Part shown: positions 17,456 to 26,800 of the stretch, in pieces | Layout of the letters: every line of letters starts with the position of its first letter | Position numbering within the stretch: the first letter of the stretch is position 1 | Assembly (NCBI GenBank): GCA_010672585.1 | Contig: JAAHGF010000003.1 | Span: forward strand, 248,001-312,000 | Source of the DNA: Okeania sp. SIO1I7 | GTDB taxonomy: Bacteria > Cyanobacteriota > Cyanobacteriia > Cyanobacteriales > Microcoleaceae | Reading direction: 5' to 3' | DNA: 64,000 nucleotides | Program-made: the position numbers and the translations under genes | The notes under the pieces: model-generated | Database searches by the model: none | What the model saw: only the letters and a program-made list of their open reading frames with translations | What the model was told of the DNA's origin: nothing

Positions 17456-18121
17456 TACTCCCTCTTGTAAGATTTGTTGGTACCAAGGAGATTCTTGTAA
17501 AACTGCCATATCCCACCTCATTATTTGTTGTACTATTTCCGTCTTTAATACAAAGGTAGCAAAAAATGCTAGTAAGTTTTCTAATTCTAAGAGTTCTTCA
17601 TCTTCCCGTAAAAGTTGTAATGCTTGTCTAACAGTTGCTTCTTCTCCTCCACCTTTAAGAATCGGAACAAAAGGAAGTAAAGAAGGAAAAGGTTGTTGAA
17701 AAACTGCTTCTGCTTCTACTTCCCACAGGTTAATAACTCGATAGTTTTGATACGCCCTCACATCAAGAAATTATGATTCATAACAATTGACTATTTCTGT
17801 AGGTGTGCTTGGTTGCAGAATATTTATTAATACAGGATAAACAGGTTTTTTGTACTTTTATTCTGCTAATGTGGCATAAGTATGCACCCGACGTGGCATT
17901 TCTGTGTTGTACCTTAATTGCATTTCATTGAGAACCAGAAATTCTCCATATTCTTGACTAGAAACACTGAGCAAAACATCCCCTTCTCGACTTACCCATT
18001 GAAAGCCTGAAGAAATAATTTCTTCTACAGTAATATTAGTAATTTCTGTCACCCATTCTACCCAACGACTGGGGGCAATTCCAATTAGACGTTTACTACT
18101 AATATCGACTTTTTTTGTCAT
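17441..18121 (-). pseudogene. Rpn-type (PD-(D/E)XK, transposase_31-like) nuclease gene broken by two in-frame stops
   Basis: Two apparent short genes are one: reading the minus strand from the ATG at 18119-18121, a single frame of 227 codons is interrupted only by TAA at 17858-17860 and TAA at 17771-17773. The intervening 28 codons translate sensibly (KYKKPVYPVLINILQPS...), matching the middle of the family. N-terminal features are RLIGIAPSRWVEWVTE, a central SREGDVLLSV, and EYGEFLVLNEMQLRY; the C-terminus has YRVINLWEVEAE and PSLLPFVPILKGG. The length is usual for these cyanobacterial proteins. One base change at each stop (for example GAA or AAA to TAA) would restore it, so decay looks recent, unless the stops are sequencing errors. 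Confidence 0.8.
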
Positions 18122-18380
18122 TCTATGAAATCTAGTTTATTCTGTCTTTTGAAAGTTAAAAAAATAGGGAATAGGGAATAGGGAATAGGGAGTAGGGAGT
18201 ATTACTGGAAAAGTCTAATAGTAGGAGCGGGTTCCAGTTCAAATTAATAATATCAATATTAGAAAATTTTTAACCTTCTTCCTTCTTCCTTCTTCCTCCC
18301 CCCTTTCAAAGGGGGGCAAGGGGGGATGCCTTCTTCCTTCTTCCTTCTTCCTTCTTCCTTATTAATAACTGATAACTGAA
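18122..18380. repeat. Heptamer tracts between pseudogene and chlG
   Basis: Contains GGGAATAGGGAATAGGGAA (near 18168) and long CTTCCTTCTTCC tracts (18275-18360) around a CCCCCCTTTCAAAGGGGGG palindrome. Nothing gene-like is seen. Confidence 0.7.
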
Positions 18381-19361
18381 TTAAACTCCTGCATGACCTA
18401 GAGCTAAACCAGTAATTAACATACCTAATACTAAAAAAGGTTGGGCACTTGCTTGATATTTCACATCATTTTCTAGAGGATTTCTGAGAAAATACATATC
18501 TTGAAAAGTAATCTGAGGAATTACCATCAATAGCAAAATTACAGCATACAAATTTTCTTGAATACTAATTAAATAAGCCGCTACTCCAGCTTGAAAAATA
18601 TCAATCATTAATACACATATCCAAGCTGCGGTACCAATGCCAAACATAACTGGTAATGATTTTAAACCTAACTTTTCATCTCCTTCCACACTCTTAAAAT
18701 CATTAACTACTGCAATTCCTAATCCAGCAAAACTATAAAACAAAGTCAGAATTACAATAGTTAAATTTAACTCTCCAAATAAAGCATGACCAGTCCACCA
18801 AGGCAAAGCAATATAACTAGAACCTAAAGCATAATTTCCTAACCAACCATTTTGTTTTAACTTTAGTGGAGGTGCTGAATAAATATAAGCTAAAAATGAT
18901 CCGAACAAACACAATATAGTAATAATTGGAAAATCGTGACCTGCCCACAAATCTAAAAGATATGATATACCGACTCCTGATAGTAACAAAACTAGAATTT
19001 GAGTCACAACTTGAGGAATAGAAATTGCTCCTGAAGGAATCGGTCGATAAGGTTCATTAATAGCATCTATTTCTTTGTCGTAAAAATCATTTAAAGTTTG
19101 CGTATAACCCGCCATCAAAGGTCCTGCTATTAACATACAAGTAGCAGACTGTAATACACTCTCTAGATTCCAACTATAATTTCCTGAAGATGCAGCTCCA
19201 CAAACTACTCCCCAAATTAAAGGAATCCAAGTTATCGGTTTCATTAATTGCAGGCGGATTTTCCAAATGTTACTTTCTCCACTTGCTGCACCTTTCATTC
19301 CTAATAGTTGTCTGGCTTTACCAGTGCTGTTTTCTTCTGTTTTTGTTTCTTGATTAGTCAT
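18381..19361 (-). CDS. chlG: Chlorophyll synthase
   Basis: 326 residues, close to the usual cyanobacterial ChlG length. It is a UbiA-family prenyltransferase of about nine membrane helices (from about residue 43). The first aspartate-rich motif is NDFYDKEIDAINEP (91-104), followed by RPIPSGAIS, both highly conserved in ChlG; the second is NDFKSVEGDEKLGL near 221-234. The N-terminus with ARQLLGMKGA (16-25) is also typical. It attaches the phytyl or geranylgeranyl chain to chlorophyllide in the thylakoid membrane, the last step of chlorophyll synthesis. The ArsA/Get3-like ATPase gene lies directly upstream on the same strand, separated by about 220 bp of TTAATTA repeats. Confidence 0.97.
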   Translation of the reverse strand: MTNQETKTEENSTGKARQLLGMKGAASGESNIWKIRLQLMKPITWIPLIWGVVCGAASSGNYSWNLESVLQSATCMLIAGPLMAGYTQTLNDFYDKEIDAINEPYRPIPSGAISIPQVVTQILVLLLSGVGISYLLDLWAGHDFPIITILCLFGSFLAYIYSAPPLKLKQNGWLGNYALGSSYIALPWWTGHALFGELNLTIVILTLFYSFAGLGIAVVNDFKSVEGDEKLGLKSLPVMFGIGTAAWICVLMIDIFQAGVAAYLISIQENLYAVILLLMVIPQITFQDMYFLRNPLENDVKYQASAQPFLVLGMLITGLALGHAGV

Positions 19362-19579
19362 TTTTAGTTAGATTATTGTGATGAGTAAAAGTTATCTATC
19401 TACTAAATTTAAAAAAGTTTTGTGAGCAGTTTTTCAGCCTATTTTTTTTAAAATTACAACAGTTTTTCTTTTAGTAGACCATTGTAGAGACTTCCATTGA
19501 GTCAATCCATTCCGTTTTCTAGGAGAGGTAATTATTAATTATTAATTATTAATTATTAATTGTTGAATCCCTACTCCCT
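19362..19579. repeat. TTAATTA tract in the chlG-ATPase gap
   Basis: Carries the GAGTCAATCC and TAGGAGAGGTAATTATTAA end of the composite element with a TTAATTA run (about 19500-19562). It may mark transcription termination of the upstream gene; no T-tract hairpin is visible. Confidence 0.5.
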
Positions 19580-20674
19580 TCAAAAAGAAATAATCAAATA
19601 ATCATTTTGGAACTTTGCACCAGTGACAGGTTTTCCGCTCAGAGGGGGTGGAAGGAAAATATTTCTTCTCTGGTCTCCCGCTTCAATAGTTACTTCTGGC
19701 CCATATTGAGTAAGTCCAATTTGTTTTTTATCAAAACTAGGCAAAAATAAACTTACTTGACTTTTTTTAACATCTATGATAATAGGCTTAGGAGCCTTAA
19801 CTGCTTGACTAAAATCTGGCAGAGCATCCATTAGAGGTTGCCAATCTTCAGTAGAACGACGGGGAATAGGAGTTACAGATAGTGGTGCAAATTCATCAGT
19901 AACATTATCTGCTAAATCTGCTTGATTGAGAATTACTCCCCCTACAGTAAGATTAACTTGTTGAGCACTTCCCCATAAATATTTTGCTGTGGCGATCGCT
20001 GCCTTATCATTCGTAGTAACCAAATATGCTGCTACCCTATTTGGGTCAGCTATAGTAGCTTTAGCATTGTCTAACAGTTCATTGATTTTTTCTGTTGGTT
20101 GAGAAAAATTATCCCCAGTCCAATCAACATTTAGAATAGCACTGCTAATAGGTTGAACAAACGGAGACATAGCTTTGTAGAGGTCTGAGTCGAGAATAAC
20201 TTGACGGAAGCGACGAATATACCAACTCATAATTTCCGCAGACCCCAAAAGTCGTAAAGTCTCTTTATCTCCGGTGCCATCGTAAATAATTACATCATAT
20301 TTCCCACTAGCACTATATCCCCGCATAACATTAATAGTCAGAATTCCTTCTACTCCTGGTAATACTCCTAGTTCTTGACCATATACCTTTTTAAAGAAGG
20401 GTGTACGGATATATTCAGTTTCTAGTTTTTTGAGTTCTTCCCAACCGCTTTCTAGTAAAGTTGCTGCCTGAATATTGACTGCTTTGAGATTGGAATCTAT
20501 TTCTGTAGGTTCTGGGCCAATATTAGCACCTAATATTAAGGATAATGTGGAAGCAGGTTCTTGTCCCACAAATAAGACTCGCTTACCTTGGCTAGCGTAT
20601 AGTTTGGCAGTGGCAAATGCAATAGTTGTTTTACCCGTGCCACCTTTACCCAAAAATGTATAAGTAATAGTCAT
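19580..20674 (-). CDS. Get3/ArsA-fold ATPase of the cyanobacterial NosAFP type
   Basis: 364 residues. A P-loop of deviant type, GKGGTGKTT (9-17), is followed by FVGQEPASTLSLILG (35-49), matching the single-domain ArsA/Get3-like ATPases found throughout cyanobacteria (NosAFP structure from Nostoc). The C-terminal 60 residues form the small beta domain (VSLFLPSFDKKQIGL...). The metal-binding cysteines of arsenite pumps and the zinc CxxC of Get3 are not visible, so arsenite or classic tail-anchor roles are not supported directly; a client-targeting role is only inferred in the literature. It is adjacent to chlG on the same strand, which may reflect membrane protein or pigment assembly, but this is a guess. 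Confidence 0.88.
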   Translation of the reverse strand: MTITYTFLGKGGTGKTTIAFATAKLYASQGKRVLFVGQEPASTLSLILGANIGPEPTEIDSNLKAVNIQAATLLESGWEELKKLETEYIRTPFFKKVYGQELGVLPGVEGILTINVMRGYSASGKYDVIIYDGTGDKETLRLLGSAEIMSWYIRRFRQVILDSDLYKAMSPFVQPISSAILNVDWTGDNFSQPTEKINELLDNAKATIADPNRVAAYLVTTNDKAAIATAKYLWGSAQQVNLTVGGVILNQADLADNVTDEFAPLSVTPIPRRSTEDWQPLMDALPDFSQAVKAPKPIIIDVKKSQVSLFLPSFDKKQIGLTQYGPEVTIEAGDQRRNIFLPPPLSGKPVTGAKFQNDYLIISF

Positions 20675-20857
20675 TTCAGTTATCAGTTATTTTTAATTAT
20701 CTGGAGGCGTTTGTAATGATATATTAGTTTTTGTTGATGAGCTGAACTTGATATTTATATTGGAATTTGGACAAAGCTGATTTCCCAAGTCCATAGCAAA
20801 GATTTTCAAGTTCAATGTCCTCCGAGTCCTCCGCTTCTTGCACTTACGAATTATATT

Positions 20858-23800
20858 ATGGTTTCTAGCAATTATTCTCCAAGTACTTTATCTCAACTAC
20901 CTGCTATCCAAACGTTTCAGATGGATGGGGGAGGTATCGGAAATATTCCTAATGCAGTTAATCTCTTTCGAGGTGATGTTAACCTTCCTTTGGAATTAAT
21001 ATCACTTCCAGGTAGAGGCGATCTAGATGTGAAAGTCGTCATCATCTACCAGAGTAATATCCAAAATCTCGTGGATACCTGGAATTTGGAAGCACCGACG
21101 GGTATTCTTGGATTAGGATGGAGTATGCCATACGAAATGATTGCTATTGATAACAGAAATACAGGTGCTATCTATGATAACCGATATTATCTTGTTTCTG
21201 GTGGTTCGGCTAATCGGTTGTATCAAGATGGAGTAGCTCAAGATGGTGCATGGAATTTTGAAACGGAAGACTATAAACCTTGGGATATTCGCTATTACCG
21301 AGATGAAGAAAAATGGGTGATTATTAAGGAAAATGGAATCAAGCAAATTTATGGTGGAAAGACAGATAATTTACAAAAAAATAATCCATATATTCAATGG
21401 GCGATAAAATGGGGTTACAGGAATGGTAACTGGATTGATAGCACTACGAATATAGTAGGACAAGAACCTTTTGCACTAGGCTGGAATTTAGCAGAAATCC
21501 AAAATACTTGGGGAGAAAAAGTTACTTTTAGTTATGAAGTTGATTCAAAAAAAATTGGCAGTGGCAGTTATGAATATACCCAAGCTCCTTACTTAAAAAA
21601 AATTACTGCTTTAGATGGACGTACTATTACTTTTAACTATGAAAATAAACAGTATGATAACCAAATAAGAGAATATCAAATTCCCCATGAACCTAGCGGA
21701 AATGTTTATGCTTATCAGGATAGATATGAAACGAGGTTTCTTAGCTCTATTGAAGTGAAAGAAGAATCTAATTCACTATTATTTTCTCTTCAGTTTGATT
21801 ATGAATTTAATAATGTTTCTTTGAATGATTTTAATAATCCAGATTTCTATAAACGTTATCTCAAGGGAATAACTCAGAAAAATCCTGAAGGAGACTCTTT
21901 ACCTGGTTATAAGTTTGAATATTACACCAATGATATAAATGAGAATATCCATCGTGGTGTTTTAAAGCATATTACTTATCCTGCTGGTGGTATAGCTACT
22001 TTTAATTATGAAAAAAAGGATCTAATTGGGACTGAGCGAAAAACTACTATTTATGGTCAAGGTATTCCTCGTGTTTGGTTCGGTGGTGATTATGTTGTAG
22101 TTACTTATTATGATGATAGTCGGGGAAATTTAAGTCTCGAAATCTATAGTTGGAATGGTAATTGGATAGTTTATCGACCAAGCGCAGGAGGGTTTAATTT
22201 TCAGCTAGATATTGATAGTTTGCAGGTGGAAACTCAAGCAGATTTTTTTGCACTAAGTTTTAAGCAAACAAATCAAGATTTGATGAATGTTTATTTATTT
22301 CATCAAGATATGGGTCGCTTTGGAAGATGGAGTTATGAAAATCACTTTTTGGATTTAGCTGGAAGTGATGTTCAAACACACCTTGCTGTTGGCAATAATT
22401 TTGTAGTTTTCTGCTCTTCTGATACGACACAATTAGGCCGATATGTTTGGAATCAGCAGTTAAAAAGATGGGAGGATAAAAGTATAACTATAAGTCAAGG
22501 TAATTATGTTTTAGATGCTTTTGGTAATTATTTCACTATTGGTATCTATGATGCTGTTGCTAAACGTTGTGAACTGGTGTTGTATTACCTAGATGAAATT
22601 TACGAATATTGGACAAGAAAAGAAATTGCTACTATCAGTTCAGTTGAAAAAGATGATGATGATAATCCCTATTTGAATTTGAGTTTAGGTAATAGTTATG
22701 CCACGGTAACTTTTATCAAAAAATTTGATAGGAATATTGATTATGAAGTCCGAATTTATAGATGGGATGCTGAGTTTAATATCGGTTCTCCTGTAACTAA
22801 TTACTACGATGTACCTGAAGAGACAGAAGAACCTTTTTTCTCTTCTATTACGACAGGTAGTTTAGTGGCAAATCTTGGTAATCTCTGGCGATACAATGGT
22901 AGTGATTGGATAGATAGTAATCTGAATGTTTCTAGTAGTGGGGATGAGGTAACTAAATTTGGTTATGGTTCGGATTTAGCGATCGCTTCAAATTCTAATT
23001 CCACTGATATAAAAGCTTATAATCCTTACAATAATCGGTGGGAATATCCTAGTATAAATGGTTCTTGGTCAAGAAATGAGTATCAACCTACTGTTAATGG
23101 TGATTTTGTAACTATTGGAAATGGTATCTTTTACCGAGATAATCAAGGAACACTAAATAAAGATCGACAATCAATTCCATCAGGAATTAAACCTGAAAGT
23201 ATTATTAACCGCGCACCTTCTTATATTGCTTATGAGATGGATAATGGGGACAGTCAGATATTGTTATTAAAAAATGGCAAGGTTGTTGATACTAAATATC
23301 TTACGGGGGAAAGAATTTATGTTGATGACGAAAATAGTAAGGGTAAATCTGGAACAATATTAGCTGGATTTAATGCTTTTGTTACTTACAGAGGTGATGA
23401 TTTTGAGGGAGCTTCTAGCTTGAATTTATATTATGTTTCTAATCAATCAATTCAAGGCAATGTTACTGATTTTCCTGTTGTTCAAGTAACTATTAATGAT
23501 GGATATCAAGAAAGTCAGACTAACTATGATTACGATACAAGTAAGATAGTTATTAGCGCTCAAGGAATTGTTACTGAATATTCTCAGGTTACGGTAATTC
23601 AAGGTAGTGAAAATTTACAATTAACTCCTTTTGGAAAGACTGAATATAATTTCTTTAATGGGCTTTCAAGATCGGTTTTAGGATTCAAGGAAAATGATTT
23701 TTCAGGAAATTCTGAATATTATTATAGCTTGTTGCATGGTTCTCTTTATCAACAAAAAGCCTATAATTCCACAGGTGATGAGCTAAGTTCTCAAACTATT

Positions 23801-26800
23801 GAATATGAAGTAATAACTCAAAGACAGTTATTAGGAGAGTCAAGGTACATTAATTTATACGGTTTTTATGCCCAACAAAAACAGGAAGAAAGTATTATCT
23901 ATGGTCAAGAAATTAGCAGTACAGATTCTAATGGCAATGCCTCTTATGTGGGGGTCAAACAAGAGGTTGAATATGAATATGACTCAGCAACGGGATTCTT
24001 AAAAACAGAGAAAACTAAGAATTATAATAGTTTAGGTGAAGAGGAAATACTGACACAAACTTCTGTTTATGGTTGGGAAAAATATGATGGATTAAAACAA
24101 CAAAATATCTTGAGTCCTGTTGTACAAACCATTAACAAAACTAACGATAAAACAACAGCGATCGCTGTTTCTACTTGGAAAGATTGGGGAGAGGAAAAAT
24201 GGGGTTCATTTAGAAGTTATCAAGGACTTAATGAAAATGCTGTTTTTGACGACTGGAATAATCAAAATGAACCAAACAAAACAGATTGGTTAAAAGTTTC
24301 AGAAGTTATTTCTCGTGCTTCTAATGGAGCAGAACAAGATGTAATTGATGTTAATGGAACTCACAGTTCTATTATTTTAGATAAGCACCAATTTTATCCT
24401 ATTGCTCAGTTTGCTAATGCCACTTTTGAAGAAGCAACTTATACAGGTTTTGAAGCTTACGAAAATCTGAGTGATTGGAGTGTAAATCAAGGTAATTTAA
24501 CTGATTTAATTGTCACAGGAGATGCTCATACAGGAGTTTCTAGTTTAGGACTTAATCCTAATGTTACTCTCTCCAAAAAAACATATCTGACAATAACAAA
24601 TACTCAGCAAAGTTATATTATTTCTGCTTGGTTTAAAACAGAAACAGGGTTTGAGACAGATGGTGGTAAAGCTGAAGTAAAACTACAATTTTATAGCAAC
24701 AATGAACCTGTAGGAAATCCTGTTGTTGTAGACATTGAAGCAACAGACAGCGAGTGGAAATATTGGCAGTATGTCATTAGCTCTAATCAAATTCAAGGCA
24801 CAAGTTTAGGATTAGAAATATCCAATCAAAAAACATCAAAATCTCTTTTAATTGATGATATTTGCTTTATTCCTTTAATCGGTAGTTTCCAAGGAAATGT
24901 CTATGAACCTAAGTACAAAATTCTCAGCGCACAACTTGGAAATAGTGGCGATACTATCCGTAACTTCTATGACTCTTTCCAACGAAAAGTAGCAGAAACT
25001 GGCATTGCTGAAACAGTTAGTGCAGTTACGACATCCTATTCAACTCGACAAGAAAATGATGATGAAAGTTATGCTTTTTCTCAGGGGAAACCTAATAGTG
25101 TTTTGACTATTGGTGCAGCAGCAGGAGGGGTATATGCTAACTTTATTAATGGTGAACAATGGCGGCAAGATTGGCAACCTACCTCTGATTTCTCTCAGGA
25201 GTCGAATAGGAAACCCACCCCTAACCCCTCCCAGGAGGGGAACAAGAAATCCACCCAGGAGGGGAGCAGGAAACCCACCCCTAACCCCTCCCAGGAGGGG
25301 AACAAGAAACCCACCCAGGAGGGGAACAAGAAATCCACCCAGGAGGAGAATAATTGGGAGGTAGAAAATAATGCTTTGGTTCACAAAGGAAATACCTTAG
25401 ACACCATTACTTATCAATCTACTGCATCCTTTAGTAACTATGGGGTAAGGTTATCAGTTCATCCTAAAAACACGCTACAGCAACCATTAGGTATTCGCAT
25501 TAGCGATCGCTTAACTGTAACTTGGACACAAAATCAAGGTTGGACTTTAACCCTCAATGATACCGCTTCCGAAGTTGCTAATACAGGTTCAATTCCCCAT
25601 GAATGGTTATTAGTTGCTGCCAATAATACCGTTTTATTCTACGCTGACGGTAAACAAATATTTGCCGAGACAATAACAGATAATATTACTGGTGCGGTAG
25701 AAATATTCACTGCTGATGAAGTTGCTTTTGCCAATATCGTCACCTTTAAAAATCCTCAAATTGGAATTACCTATAGTGATGGTGCAGGAAAAGAAAAACA
25801 AACTCAAGCATTAGAAGGAAGCAACTGTCTAGTAACAGAAATCGTTTATGACATTTTAAGTCGTCAGGCGATCGCTACTAAAGCAGCAAAATTTGATAAT
25901 ACTTTCTTCGGTTATCGAACATCATTTATTGAAAGTATCAATTGGGACTCCGGAGAATTAACAGGAGAAATTGCCAATTATTACCCCGAAGATGAAGGTT
26001 ATCCTTACAGCAGGACAGTATATGAAGCATCACCATTAAATCGTCCCATACAACAAGGAATACCAGGCAAAACATTTGCTATCGGCAACGGTAACACCCA
26101 TATTGTCAGCAGAGAATATGGCACAAATACAGAAGGATTTTTTGCAGAAGATTCTTATCCATCAGGGGAATATTTAGTCGAAAAGCTAACAGATGCTGAC
26201 GGAACAACAGTTTATACTCTCACAGATAAATTAGGACGTACTTTAGCCAAAAAAGCAGGTCCTATTGAAGCAGGAAGCGATGTTCATCAAACCACTCGCA
26301 GTATTTATGATGATGCAGGAAATGTCGTTAAAGTCTTACTTCCTAATCAGTTTGTACCTCCCGAAAATTCACAACCTGACGCCTGGGAAATTACGATGGA
26401 GTATGATTTCCTCGGACAAATGATTAGTCAAACCAACCCAGATTCCGGTACAACCAAATACATCTACGATCGCGCAGGTAATCCTCGGTTTATGGTAGAT
26501 GCAGTAGCGTTAACATCTCAGATAATCTTCTATAAGAAATATGATATCGTAGGACGTTTAACTGAAGAAGGTTGGTTGACCGGAGATTGGGACGATGGAA
26601 CCGAACTACAGTCAAAAGCAGATACCGATCCCAACTATCCCGAACAAACATCTTGGCGCAAACGCTATATTTTTGATGGAGATGGTTCAAACCCTTATTT
26701 AGTAGGTCGTTTGTGGAAAATATTGAGTAGTAATCAAGGAGACGGTAACACCGACGTTGAAGAAATCTATGATTACGATCAATTTGGCAATGTAAAAAGT

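Noticed and set aside
25040-25384. ORFs antisense and out of frame to the Rhs repeat (LLGGFLVPLLGG peptides)
   Set aside because: They exist only because the GC-rich repeat lacks stops in several frames.
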